Notes: generated by a model not told the origin, from the sequence alone. 33,525 nt of DNA from an uncultured Alphaproteobacteria bacterium (GCA_905479265.1 CAJQLX010000018.1:1-33525), one strand, 5' to 3'. Counted from the first letter of the stretch, positions 16,381 to 24,564 are shown. Numbers and translations: made by a program.

Positions 16381-17346
16381 ATGAGTAAAGCCGTCGTCAT
16401 CCATAAAACCGGTGGGCTTGAAGCCCTGACCATCGAAAACCGCGAAGTCGGCATGCCCGGACCCGGTGAGCTGCGCATTCAAAACACCCACATCGGGCTG
16501 AACTATATCGACGTCTATTTTCGCGAGGGGCTGTACGGCACCGAAACCCCCTTTGTGCTGGGGTCAGAAGGCGCGGGGCATGTCACGGATGTGGGCGAGG
16601 GCGTCAATGGCTTCAAAGTTGGCGACCGCGTGGCTTATGTGAACAATGGCGCCTATGCCGAAGAAAGGCTGATCGATGCGACCAAGGTTGTGGTTTTGCC
16701 CGATGGCGTTTCCAACGAGGCGGCAGCGGCGATTATGCTCAAGGGCATGACGGTGCAATACCTGTTCAAGCAATCCTACGCCATTCAACCGGGCCAAACC
16801 TGTTTGTTCCACGCGGCGGCGGGCGGGGTTGGTTTGCTGGCGTGTCAGTGGGCCAAGGCCATGGGCGTGACGTTGATTGGTACAGCAGGCACGGCGGAAA
16901 AGTGCCAATTGGCGCTGGACCACGGGGCCAAGCACTGTGTGAATTACCGGGATGACGATTGGGTTGATCAAGTTCGCGCGTTATCGGGTGGGGGTGTGCC
17001 GGTTGTTTACGACTCCGTCGGCCAATCCACAGCCGAAGGGTCGCTGGATTGTCTCAAGCCGTTTGGCTTTTTCATCACCTTCGGCAATGCATCCGGCCCA
17101 ATCACGAATTTTTCGCCTGCAATGCTGGCATCTCGTGGGTCTTTATACATGCAAAGACCAACACTTTTCGCGTATATAGCTTCAAGAGCGCAACTTAATC
17201 GGGTTGCGGGGGATCTGTTCAACGTTGTTCGCTCTGGTGACGTGAAACCTGTCATCGGTCGAAGACTGCCGTTTGCCGAGGTCGCAGAAGCGCACCGAGG
17301 CTTAGAGGCCCGTGAAACAATCGGGTCCACAATTTTGGAAGTATAG
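16381..17346 (+). CDS. qor: NADPH:quinone oxidoreductase (zeta-crystallin-like)
   Basis: This is a zinc-free medium-chain dehydrogenase/reductase of 321 residues that should reduce quinones or enones with NADPH. The ATG at 16381 follows GAGAGGAAG and gives a normal N-terminus (KAVVIHKTGG). Typical segments are GLNYIDVYFREGLY, FVLGSEGAGHV, the LKGMTVQYL helix, and the nucleotide-binding AAAGGVGLLACQWAKAMG. The frame is open a further 360 bases upstream, but that part is antisense to the AI-2E gene. From about 17100 codon choice changes, with AGA, ATA, CTT and TTA codons where the rest of the gene uses GC-ending codons, while the protein family is unchanged. mscL starts 16 bases after the stop. 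Confidence 0.94.
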   Translation: MSKAVVIHKTGGLEALTIENREVGMPGPGELRIQNTHIGLNYIDVYFREGLYGTETPFVLGSEGAGHVTDVGEGVNGFKVGDRVAYVNNGAYAEERLIDATKVVVLPDGVSNEAAAAIMLKGMTVQYLFKQSYAIQPGQTCLFHAAAGGVGLLACQWAKAMGVTLIGTAGTAEKCQLALDHGAKHCVNYRDDDWVDQVRALSGGGVPVVYDSVGQSTAEGSLDCLKPFGFFITFGNASGPITNFSPAMLASRGSLYMQRPTLFAYIASRAQLNRVAGDLFNVVRSGDVKPVIGRRLPFAEVAEAHRGLEARETIGSTILEV

Positions 17347-17362
17347 AGAGGATCCCACCTCA

Positions 17363-17776
17363 ATGATTAAAGAATTTCGCGAGTTTATTGAGCGCGGCAA
17401 TGTTATCGAGCTTGCCGTTGCCTTTGTTATGGGTGTTGCGTTCAACGCAATCATCAAGTCGTTCGTTGCCGACATCATCATGCCATTGGTTGGCCTGGTC
17501 ACCGGCGGCGTTGATTTCGTCAACCGTTTCATCGTTCTGGGCGCAGGTGAGTTTGCGACCTTGGCCGAAGCACAAGAAGCGGGCGCAGCGACGCTGAACT
17601 ATGGTGTGTTCATCAACGCCATCATCGAGTTCGTCATCATCGCCTTCGTTCTGTTCATGATTGTACGCACGTACAACCGCATGCAGAAGAAGGAAGAAGA
17701 GGCGCCAGCAGCACCAGCAGAACCGCCACGTCAGGAAGTTCTGCTCGAAGAAATTCGCGACGCGCTGAAAAAGTAA
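17363..17776 (+). CDS. mscL: Large-conductance mechanosensitive channel
   Basis: MscL is a homopentameric pore in the inner membrane that opens under high tension to release solutes during osmotic downshock. The 137-residue length is typical. The first segment is nearly canonical (IKEFREFIERGNVIELAVAF, then VMGVAFNAIIKSFVADIIMPL), with the pore-lining TM1. A periplasmic loop with LNYG is followed by TM2 (FVIIAFVLFMIVR) and a charged cytoplasmic helix rich in Glu, Ala and Pro. The ATG at 17363 follows GAGAGGA at 17345. The qor stop is 16 bases upstream, so read-through from qor is likely. A strong terminator follows. Confidence 0.96.
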   Translation: MIKEFREFIERGNVIELAVAFVMGVAFNAIIKSFVADIIMPLVGLVTGGVDFVNRFIVLGAGEFATLAEAQEAGAATLNYGVFINAIIEFVIIAFVLFMIVRTYNRMQKKEEEAPAAPAEPPRQEVLLEEIRDALKK

Positions 17777-17802
17777 GCGTGACTTGCATTCGTGCAAAAA
17801 AT

Positions 17803-17834
17803 AAAAAGGGAGACCGCTTTGGTCTCCCTTTTTT
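17803..17834 (+). terminator. Rho-independent terminator after mscL, probably two-way
   Basis: GGGAGACC pairs with GGTCTCCC around a five-base GCTTT loop. The stem is flanked by A-runs on the left and a T-run on the right, so it can act for mscL on the plus strand and for the convergent gene ending at 17863 on the minus strand. Confidence 0.93.
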
Positions 17835-17862
17835 CATGCCAATCCGTTGATCTGAAGCGCCG

Positions 17863-18189
17863 CTAGGATACGGCCTGCGCGCTGAAAGAAATCACCAGCG
17901 CTTCGGGCTTGGCGAGGATCTCCACGGGTTGCCCATTATCGTCTGAGCCTTCGATCAGCACGTGCTCTGAGCTGGTCGCCGCGAGTCGGATCATGATGAA
18001 CGGCAAGGGGTGGCCAGCGACGTGCACCAACATCCGCTGCCCCTGCGCCAATCGCTGGGCGAACAAGGACGCGCGCTCGCCGATCAGCGCTGTTGCTGCC
18101 TGTGCCGGGGACGATTCGTCATAGTTTTTTCCCGACGAGACTTCCTGAGGTTTACCAGCATGCAGTCTGGGTTTCGGCGCATCGTTCAT
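17863..18189 (-). CDS. Small protein of unknown function downstream of glpK
   Basis: I do not recognise this 108-residue protein. The ATG at 18189 lies five bases after the glpK stop, and GCGAGGG inside the glpK end is a suitable ribosome site, so it is probably translated from the glpK message. The first 40 residues are polar and probably disordered. The rest has a helix-like segment (GERASLFAQRLAQGQR) followed by alternating hydrophobic stretches (MLVHVAG, FIMIRLAATSSEHVLIEG, VEILAKPEALVISF) that suggest a small beta barrel. The order of a helix, then strands, then EHVLIEG is loosely like an Sm/Hfq fold, but I see no sequence signature to support that. There is no signal peptide. Confidence 0.7.
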   Translation of the reverse strand: MNDAPKPRLHAGKPQEVSSGKNYDESSPAQAATALIGERASLFAQRLAQGQRMLVHVAGHPLPFIMIRLAATSSEHVLIEGSDDNGQPVEILAKPEALVISFSAQAVS

Positions 18190-18194
18190 TGGGT

Positions 18195-19697
18195 TCAGCC
18201 CTCGCTTGGTCGCTCCGTCAGCGTGCGGCTGACGGCATCGTTCCATCGTTCAATCTTGCGACTGCGCCGCTCAGCGGGCCAGCTCGGGCTAAAGCTGCGA
18301 TCCAGCTTCCAGCGTTTGGCGAAGTCGTCTTGTCCGCCATAGAACCCAACATGGGCACCAGCAAGGTAAGCAACGCCCAAAGCTGTGGTTTCTGTCAAAA
18401 CAGGCCGCTCGACCGGGGCGTCGAGGACATCGGCCAAGCACTGCATGGTCCAGTCGCTCGCCGTCATGCCGCCATCGACGCGCAAAATGGTATCTTGGGC
18501 GTCGCTCCAATCCGCCTTCATCGCGGCCAGCAAGTCGTTGGTCTGGAAGCACACAGCCTCCAACGCAGCCCGCGCAAACTCGCGAGGGCCAGAGTTCCGC
18601 GTCAGGCCAAAGATGGCCCCGCGGGCTTCACTGTCCCAATGCGGCGCGCCCAACCCGGTGAAGGCGGGGACCAGAACCACGTCCTGCTCGTCGTCAGCCT
18701 GATCCGCCAGTGCGCCAGATTGTGCAGCGTCTTCGAGAATGCCCAAGCCATCGCGCAGCCATTGCACCGCTGCGCCCGCAATGAAGATCGACCCCTCCAG
18801 CGCGTAAGTTGGCGTGCCGTTCAGCCGATAGGCGAGCGTGGTCAGCAGCCGGTTTTGCGATGGAATTGCGGTCTCGCCGGTGTTCAGAACGGCAAAGCAG
18901 CCCGTGCCATAGGTGGACTTCAGCATGCCGGGATGAAAACACCCCTGACCCACCACAGCGGCGTGCTGGTCGCCCGCCATCGCCGTCACGGGCACGGCGG
19001 AGTCTGCGCCCAGCATGGTGGTGGTGCCAAAATCGGCTGCGTTGTCGCAAACCTCGGGCAAGAGCGCACGGGGAATATCCAGCATATCCAGCAGCGCGTC
19101 ATCCCATGCTTGATCGTGGATGTTGAACAGCATCGTCCGGCACGCGTTGGTCGCGTCGGTGCGGTGAACGGCACCGTCTGTGAGCTTGTAAAGCAACCAC
19201 GTATCGACCGTTCCAAAGGCCAATTCGCCGGCCACTGCGCGGTCTCGTGCGCCTTCGACGTTGTCGAGCAGCCATTTGAGCTTGGTGCCAGAGAAATACG
19301 GGTCCAGCAGCAGGCCGGTTTTGGCCGTGACCATGGCTTCCTTGCCCTGGCCCTTGAGCGCGTTGCAGAGATCAGCGGTGCGTCGGTCCTGCCAAACAAT
19401 GGCCTGATGCACTGGCTCACCGGTGGCGCGATCCCAGAGCACCACGGTCTCCCGCTGGTTGGTGATGCCGATGGCGGCGAGGTCGCTGGCGCGCATCCCG
19501 GCGTCGCGCAGGGCTTGGGTGGCAACCGCAACGACTGAGTCCCAAATCTCGCCAGCGTCGTGCTCAACCCAGCCTGATTTGGGATAGAACTGCGTGAATT
19601 CTTTTTGCGCGACCCCAAGAATATCGAAGTCGGCCCCAAACAGGATTGCTCGGCTGCTGGTCGTGCCCTGATCGATGGCCATAACGGCGTGAGCCAT
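18195..19697 (-). CDS. glpK: Glycerol kinase
   Basis: GlpK phosphorylates glycerol to sn-glycerol 3-phosphate with ATP, feeding phospholipid synthesis or glycolysis. The 500-residue length is typical of this FGGY-family enzyme. The ATG at 19697 follows a near-perfect GGAGGAAAAG ribosome site; an upstream in-frame start at 19715 has none. Signatures include [14 protein letters not shown] at the N-terminus, [53 protein letters not shown] and the C-terminal [12 protein letters not shown]. No glpF, glpD or glpR gene is seen nearby; an acyl-CoA dehydrogenase gene lies upstream. A palindrome 25-50 bases before the start may be an operator. Confidence 0.97.
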   Translation of the reverse strand: MAHAVMAIDQGTTSSRAILFGADFDILGVAQKEFTQFYPKSGWVEHDAGEIWDSVVAVATQALRDAGMRASDLAAIGITNQRETVVLWDRATGEPVHQAIVWQDRRTADLCNALKGQGKEAMVTAKTGLLLDPYFSGTKLKWLLDNVEGARDRAVAGELAFGTVDTWLLYKLTDGAVHRTDATNACRTMLFNIHDQAWDDALLDMLDIPRALLPEVCDNAADFGTTTMLGADSAVPVTAMAGDQHAAVVGQGCFHPGMLKSTYGTGCFAVLNTGETAIPSQNRLLTTLAYRLNGTPTYALEGSIFIAGAAVQWLRDGLGILEDAAQSGALADQADDEQDVVLVPAFTGLGAPHWDSEARGAIFGLTRNSGPREFARAALEAVCFQTNDLLAAMKADWSDAQDTILRVDGGMTASDWTMQCLADVLDAPVERPVLTETTALGVAYLAGAHVGFYGGQDDFAKRWKLDRSFSPSWPAERRSRKIERWNDAVSRTLTERPSEG

Positions 19698-19722
19698 ATG
19701 CTTTTCCTCCCACAAACAAGTT

Positions 19723-19747
19723 GGGCGATACCCTAGGGGTACCGCCC
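19723..19747 (-). promoter_or_regulatory. Near-perfect palindrome upstream of glpK
   Basis: Two 11-base arms (GGGCGATACCC and GGGTACCGCCC) flank a TAG centre, with one A/C mismatch as DNA; on the minus-strand RNA that pair becomes a G-U wobble. It lies between the acyl-CoA dehydrogenase stop and the glpK ribosome site. No T-run follows on either strand, so an operator for glpK or an attenuator or 3'-end hairpin fits better than a classical terminator. Confidence 0.5.
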
Positions 19748-19801
19748 GTCAAGAACCAGTGCACAGATGGAAAGTCGGAGCGTTTTCGCGCCCCGTCGGG
19801 A

Positions 19802-21595
19802 TTAGAAAGCGGCTTCGTCCAAGCCGATGACTTCATCCGTGCTCGACCGCACAGCTTCGACCAAACCGCCAGAGCGTGGCAGCAGCTGATCGGCAAAGAA
19901 GCGCGCGGTTGTCAGCTTGGTTTCGAGGTACTGGACATTCTCGTCACCAGCGGTGAGCCGCTTTGCGGCCTCCAAAGCCTCAACCGCCATGACCCAGCCC
20001 CCGGCAACGGTTCCCCAAAGCGTCAGGTAAGGGGTCGCGCCAACGGCAGCGGATGGCATATTCTCCCCCGCCGTTTGCAGCAAGTAATCCGAGGCTACCC
20101 GCAGGTCAGCCAAAGCCGGCGCAAGGCGGCTGGCGATGGCGCGCAGTGTTACGTGGTCGGCCGCATTGAGCGCGTCGACACAGGTTTGGATGTCAGCGAT
20201 CATCTCGCCCACACCCCGGCCCCGATCCCGCGCAAGCTTCCGGCCAATCAGGTCAAGCGCTTGAATGCCGTTGGTGCCTTCGTAGATCGGCAAAATGCGA
20301 GCGTCACGGTAATGCTGCGCCGCGCCGGTTTCTTCGACAAAGCCCATGCCGCCGTGAATCTGCACGCCGGTGGAGGCAATCTCGCACGCGATGTCCGTGC
20401 CCCAGCCTTTGACGATTGGCGTGAGCAGGTCAACGCGGCGCTGGGCTTGCGCCGCCACCTCCCGGTCCTCAGCGCGGCGCGCAACGTCGATGTTCGCCGT
20501 GGCGTGATAGGCCAAACCGCGGAAAGCTTCGACTTGGGATTTCATCAGCAGCAGGTTGCGGCGCACATCTGGGTGCTCGATGATGCGCACGCTGTCTTTG
20601 GATGATCCGCCGATTTTGGCCGACTGCACGCGATCCTTGGCGTAGGCCAGCGCATGCTGGTAGGCGCGCTCGGCGATGCCCAGGCCTTGGATACCAACAC
20701 CAAGGCGGGCGTTGTTCATCATGGTGAACATGCAGGCCATGCCGCTGTTCTCTGGCCCGATCATGTAACCAACCGCTCCGCCGTCGTCGCCATACTGCAT
20801 CACACAGGTTGGGCTGGCGTGGATGCCGAGCTTTTCTTCGAGCTTGATGCACTTGGCGTCATTGCGTTCGCCCAAGCTGCCGTCGTCGTTGACCAGGAAC
20901 TTGGGCACGATGAACAGCGAAATGCCCTTGGTGCCATCGGGTGCGCCGGGTGTCCGCGCGAGAACAAGGTGGATGATATTCTCCGCCATGTCGTGTTCGC
21001 CAAAGGTGATGTAGATCTTCTGGCCAAAGATCCGGTACGTGCCGTCGGGCTGCGGCTCTGCGCGGGATTTAAGCGCGCCAACGTCGGATCCTGCGTGTGG
21101 TTCGGTCAGGTTCATGGTGCCGGTCCATTCACCGCTGACCAGCCGTTCGAGGTACTTGGCTTGCTGCTCCGGCGTGCCGTGCGCTTCGATCGCTTCAATC
21201 GCGCCTTGGGACAGCAGCGGGCAGAGCGAGAACGACATGTTGGCCGCAAACAGCATTTCTTGCCCGGCAGCATTCACCGCCCACGGCAAACCCAAACCGC
21301 CGATTTCTGGAGCGTAGGCCGCGCCGATCCAACCGGTTTCACGGTATTGGGCATAGAGCTCAGGGAATTTTTCGTAAGTCCGGACCACGCCGTTTTCCAG
21401 ACTGCAACCGGCTTGGTCCGCGTCCCAATTGGACGGTGCCAGCTCGTCGTTAAAGAACTTCCCGCCTTCTTCGATCATCTGCGCGATGACGTCGGGCGTG
21501 GCGTCTTCGAGGCCGGGCAGGGTCGCCAGTTTTTCGAGGTCTGCTAGGGTTTCAAGCGCGAACTGAATGTCTTGTGTTGGGCTTTGGTAGGTCAT
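19802..21595 (-). CDS. Acyl-CoA dehydrogenase, DmdC-like
   Basis: This is a 597-residue FAD-dependent dehydrogenase that makes a trans-2 double bond in an acyl-CoA and passes electrons to electron-transfer flavoprotein. It has the N-terminal, middle (TGTMNLTEPHAGSDVGAL, FGQKIYITFGEHDM) and C-terminal domains, with the expected catalytic base Glu439 in PIYEGTNGIQ. An extra C-terminal helical domain of about 130 residues makes it longer than the usual 380. This architecture matches the group containing DmdC, 3-methylmercaptopropionyl-CoA dehydrogenase of DMSP catabolism, but long-chain and other substrates occur in the same group. No dmdA, dmdB or dmdD lies nearby. GGAGCG precedes the ATG. Confidence 0.9.
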   Translation of the reverse strand: MTYQSPTQDIQFALETLADLEKLATLPGLEDATPDVIAQMIEEGGKFFNDELAPSNWDADQAGCSLENGVVRTYEKFPELYAQYRETGWIGAAYAPEIGGLGLPWAVNAAGQEMLFAANMSFSLCPLLSQGAIEAIEAHGTPEQQAKYLERLVSGEWTGTMNLTEPHAGSDVGALKSRAEPQPDGTYRIFGQKIYITFGEHDMAENIIHLVLARTPGAPDGTKGISLFIVPKFLVNDDGSLGERNDAKCIKLEEKLGIHASPTCVMQYGDDGGAVGYMIGPENSGMACMFTMMNNARLGVGIQGLGIAERAYQHALAYAKDRVQSAKIGGSSKDSVRIIEHPDVRRNLLLMKSQVEAFRGLAYHATANIDVARRAEDREVAAQAQRRVDLLTPIVKGWGTDIACEIASTGVQIHGGMGFVEETGAAQHYRDARILPIYEGTNGIQALDLIGRKLARDRGRGVGEMIADIQTCVDALNAADHVTLRAIASRLAPALADLRVASDYLLQTAGENMPSAAVGATPYLTLWGTVAGGWVMAVEALEAAKRLTAGDENVQYLETKLTTARFFADQLLPRSGGLVEAVRSSTDEVIGLDEAAF

Positions 21596-21689
21596 GGGGA
21601 CGCTCCGCGGTCGCCGATTTCACATTGGTCCTTCGCGTGTACCCGAAGCGGTTACAGACAATCAAGCCGCCGCACCGCTTAAAGGGCAC

Positions 21690-22718
21690 TTAGCCGCGCC
21701 GACTCGCTGGGTTTGGTTGTCTCAGCTTACCAGCTCGAGATTCGCGAATAACAATGATAATCCCGGCAAGCGCAATCAGGATGCCGCCCGTGTATTCGTT
21801 CCACTGCGGCACCGATTGGAACAGCACCACGTCCAACATCATCGCGCCGGGCAAACCAACATACCGGAATGGACTGATCACGCTCAACTCGCCAATGCGC
21901 AAAGACAGCGCCGAAAAGTAATAGGCGGTGGCAATCAAAGACGAGGACACAAGCAGCTTCAGCCACGTCAGCGGATCAAAATCCGCCGCGACACTGATGA
22001 AGCCTCGCCCTTGGATAAAGGGCTCGAAGGTTTGGGGGAACAGGGGCGGGATGGTCAGGAAACACAAGATCGAAGCCGCGCACACAAACAAGCCGGAATA
22101 GGCCGCGTTGAACACAGTCGGCAACTTCGACGGCACGGCGCGAGAGAGCAGGTCGCGTGTTGACAGCGCCAAGGCCGCGCACAGCGGCGCAAGCAGAATA
22201 AAGCGCATGTTTCCGCTCAGCACACGGCCATTGTCCGGATCGACGGCGCCGTAAATTGAAAGCGCAAGGTCGGGGGCCAGATGGCGGGTGATCGGCTCCC
22301 CCAAGGCGATCAGCACCACACCAAAGAAGCCGAGCACCACCGCGCCCCACCGGTAAACCCCCACGCGCTCCCGCAGGAAAGTCGCGCCCAGAGCCGTGGT
22401 GATGATGGGCGCGGTAAAGATCAGGGCCGCAGAGACGCCAAGGCTGAGGAACATCAGCGCCGTCAGATAGGGCATGGCGATCATCGCCTCACCGAACCCA
22501 AACAGCATCGTCCCTCGGTCCCGAAACCCGTTGAGCGGGTTTTGCCGAACGAAAACGATAATGGTGATCGACAGCAGGGCCATCACCATCGTCGCGCGTA
22601 GGCCCACGATCACGTAAACCGGTTCCTGCGCGAACAGGGATTTCATCAGACTGTCGTTGAGATTGAAGCACAATACGGCGAGGACCACGCACAGTACGGC
22701 CTTAAGATTGCTTGGCAT
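21690..22718 (-). CDS. DMT-superfamily permease with EamA domains
   Basis: This is a 342-residue inner-membrane protein with ten predicted helices in two EamA repeats. The first repeat ends with LIFTAPIITTALGATFLRER, then YRWGAVVLGFFGVVLIALGEP; the second with LSVISPFRYVGLPGAMMLDVV and GGILIALAGIIIVIRESRAG. A polar loop of about 30 residues joins the repeats. I chose the ATG at 22718, preceded by GGGAAGAG; an in-frame start at 22775 would run into the terminator of the upstream gene. The substrate is unknown. It is followed at 94 bases by the acyl-CoA dehydrogenase gene, perhaps by chance. It is only distantly similar to the permease at 6440-7432. Confidence 0.88.
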   Translation of the reverse strand: MPSNLKAVLCVVLAVLCFNLNDSLMKSLFAQEPVYVIVGLRATMVMALLSITIIVFVRQNPLNGFRDRGTMLFGFGEAMIAMPYLTALMFLSLGVSAALIFTAPIITTALGATFLRERVGVYRWGAVVLGFFGVVLIALGEPITRHLAPDLALSIYGAVDPDNGRVLSGNMRFILLAPLCAALALSTRDLLSRAVPSKLPTVFNAAYSGLFVCAASILCFLTIPPLFPQTFEPFIQGRGFISVAADFDPLTWLKLLVSSSLIATAYYFSALSLRIGELSVISPFRYVGLPGAMMLDVVLFQSVPQWNEYTGGILIALAGIIIVIRESRAGKLRQPNPASRRG

Positions 22719-22776
22719 GGGCTCTTCCCGTGTTGAGCCCTGACCTGACGCGGATCGGGGCTCTTTGCCAAGCATG

Positions 22777-22811
22777 AAAAAGGCCGCGCAGAGATGCCCT
22801 GCGCGGCCTTT
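22777..22811 (-). terminator. Rho-independent terminator of the OmpA-domain gene
   Basis: GGCCGCGCAG pairs with CTGCGCGGCC around a seven-base loop. Read on the minus strand the stem is followed by TTTTTC, 18 bases after the stop of the gene at 22830. The plus-strand side has only a short T-run. Confidence 0.9.
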
Positions 22812-22829
22812 CCAAATAGATCGGGTCGA

Positions 22830-23321
22830 CTAGCCGTTAAACGACAGGACCACCACGCGATTCTCTTCGAGCCCTGAACCGAAGGCTTCGGTCTCGCCAA
22901 AGCCTTTGACCGGCGTGATCAGGTCCATATCGACACCATTGGATTCCAAGAAGGTGTAGACCGTCATCGCGCGCCGTTCTGAGAGGGCAAGGTTGTACGC
23001 TTCAGAACCCTCAATGGAGGCAAAACCGGAGTTGGCAAAACCAACCGCGCCCGAGTGAACAAGGATATCGATATTATCAAGCAACGCTTGCTCGCCATCG
23101 GCGGTCAGCATCGCACTGTCGTAATCAAACTGAACAACAATGTCACAGACCACAGACGAGTCGTGCACGAAGCCGCCAGAAGACGTTGTCACCCAGCTCC
23201 CGGATGACGCTGCGGTTACAAAGTTATGGCAGTTGCCTCCGCAATCGTCGGCAGTCACGCTCGTCACGACGGACGAGGATAAAAGCACTGCAGCAACAGC
23301 AATCAGGAAACGCTTCATCAT
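22830..23321 (-). CDS. Exported OmpA-domain protein (163 aa)
   Basis: This short exported protein has a signal peptide (MKRFLIAVAAVLLSSSVV) and a linker rich in Ser, Thr and Gly with two cysteines (DDCGGNCH). An OmpA-like peptidoglycan-binding domain fills about residues 58-163. The domain shows VVQFDYDSAMLTADG, YNLALSERRAMTVYTFLESNGV and KGFGETE followed by ENRVVV. It should lie in the periplasm or outer membrane and bind the cell wall. The usual TD of the GxTD motif is AS here, so the aspartate that contacts diaminopimelate is missing. Two adjacent ATG codons (23321 and 23318) follow GGGAAAAAGAG; either may be used. A second OmpA-domain gene follows upstream on the same strand. Confidence 0.88.
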   Translation of the reverse strand: MMKRFLIAVAAVLLSSSVVTSVTADDCGGNCHNFVTAASSGSWVTTSSGGFVHDSSVVCDIVVQFDYDSAMLTADGEQALLDNIDILVHSGAVGFANSGFASIEGSEAYNLALSERRAMTVYTFLESNGVDMDLITPVKGFGETEAFGSGLEENRVVVLSFNG

Positions 23322-23802
23322 CTCTTTTTCCCGGCTTTGAACCGCACCCGTTTGGGCGGCCCTAGGTTCTTGTCATCTTCGTAGGCTCAGAAAATTCTTC
23401 CCAAGCCCGGGGCCAAATCTTGAGCTCAACTAAGGCAAAGCTCTTATGGCCGTTCGTGCTAGAATTTGTAACCCGCGTTCACGGGGAAACTGACGCCACG
23501 AATCCGACATACTCAATTTCACATTATCAGTTCTGGCTTGGGGGTAACTTCTTACGCAAGCCTTTTCATATGATTTAGTGAGAAACGTGGCCAAAGAGAC
23601 ACTCAATCAAGCCCATTGTTAGGCACATATAACGCAAAAATATACCGATTCACTTAGGGTTCTTCTAAATGTATTGAGTATGTGTCGTAATGTTCGCGTC
23701 CAACCCCTTGCGATTCGGACAAATATCTAGAAAACCAGAGTCTTGAGCAGCGCATAATCAGGCATTCGCGCGAAAGTCAGCCTTGCACCGCCCTTTTTGG
23801 CG
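23322..23802. other. Noncoding gap of about 480 bases, AT-rich in the middle
   Basis: No credible gene is seen. The stretch 23500-23750 is visibly richer in A and T than its surroundings. The promoter for the minus-strand OmpA-domain gene should be here, but I cannot place -35 and -10 boxes with confidence. A weak hairpin (CGCC, CTTTTT, GGCG) near 23790 may help end the upstream gene. An inverted-repeat pair is listed separately. Confidence 0.6.
23507..23683. repeat. Inverted 11-base repeats bracketing about 155 bases
   Basis: ACATACTCAAT at 23507-23517 and its exact complement ATTGAGTATGT at 23673-23683 face each other; outside both ends the sequence CGAC is also shared with a two-base offset. 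The interior is AT-rich and has no gene. This is like a very small nonautonomous element, but no target-site duplication is seen. It could also be two copies of one regulator's site. Confidence 0.35.
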
Positions 23803-24564
23803 CTAGGCCTTTTTCCGCACCACCACGCGCCGATTAACGGCCAATTCGGGCCCAAAGACCGTTGTTGCCCCGCGTCCGACGATATTGATGTGGTCTGTAC
23901 CGACTCCATGCCGAATCAAATAGTACGACGCGGCTTTGGCGCGACGCCACGACAGGTAATCGTTGGCGATCCGGTCCCCCTCGCGTGAGGCATAGCCGGC
24001 CACTTCGTAGATACCGCCAGTGGCGTTGATGGCGTCAGCCGTCATCCGTAGCGCGCGCTTGGCTGACAGCGTGATGGTGTCACTGCTGCCCGTGAACAGG
24101 ACCGAGGCCGAAAAAACCACGCCGTGTCCCGCGTCAAGCGTCTGTTGGATCAGGGCATCACAGTCCGCGCCCAAGATCATGGATTGGTAGCCGCCGCCCG
24201 AGGTTGCAACCAGCGAGCCGTCCGATGCCCGCGCAAATCCACGGCAATAGGCCTCGCCATAGCGACGCGGCACGCCGCCACTGACCATGACGGGAACGCC
24301 GCCGGGAATCAGGCCCGCTTGCATCGATGCTGGTTGGAAGCGTGGCCCTGCGATGGTGCGCAAAGGGACGCCGTTTACCACTTGCACGGCCTGTTGGCTG
24401 TAAACCTGCGGCGTGTTGAGCACCGCGCCTGCGATGCCCCCCGTGGGGAGGAAAGAGGGCGTCAGACCCCGAAAGGCGGTCTGTGCTGTGGCGGTGTGGC
24501 TGAGACCGAGGACAGCAGTAATAATTCCTGCCAGCGCCAGACCACTGAATAGTGTTCGTTTCAT
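23803..24564 (-). CDS. Exported OmpA-domain protein (253 aa)
   Basis: This exported protein begins with a signal peptide (KRTLFSGLALAGIITAVLG, cleavage likely after TATA-Q). The N-terminal region of about 110 residues is rich in Gly, Pro and Val and has no family I recognise; it includes GGVPVMVSGGVPRRYGEAYC. The C-terminal 115 residues form an OmpA-like domain (VVFSASVLFTGSSDTITLSA, EVAGYASREGD, YLSWRRAKAASYYLIRHGV, NRRVVVRKK). As in the neighbouring OmpA-domain protein, AS replaces TD in the GxTD motif. The two genes are separated by 480 bases, so they probably have separate promoters. The ATG is preceded at 11 bases by AAGGGC. Confidence 0.87.
   Translation of the reverse strand: MKRTLFSGLALAGIITAVLGLSHTATAQTAFRGLTPSFLPTGGIAGAVLNTPQVYSQQAVQVVNGVPLRTIAGPRFQPASMQAGLIPGGVPVMVSGGVPRRYGEAYCRGFARASDGSLVATSGGGYQSMILGADCDALIQQTLDAGHGVVFSASVLFTGSSDTITLSAKRALRMTADAINATGGIYEVAGYASREGDRIANDYLSWRRAKAASYYLIRHGVGTDHINIVGRGATTVFGPELAVNRRVVVRKKA

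Noticed and set aside
18093-19538. Long plus-strand open frame (about 480 codons) over glpK
   Set aside because: It is entirely antisense to a well-supported glycerol kinase, has no ribosome site and reads as low-quality protein rich in Arg, Gln and His. Long antisense frames are common in GC-rich genes.
20654-21547. Plus-strand open frame of nearly 300 codons over the acyl-CoA dehydrogenase
   Set aside because: Antisense shadow of a clear gene, with no ribosome site and no family features.
19802-21595. Firm assignment as DmdC in a DMSP demethylation pathway
   Set aside because: Length and architecture fit, but the same group includes enzymes for other acyl-CoA substrates and no other dmd gene is nearby, so I kept the general name.
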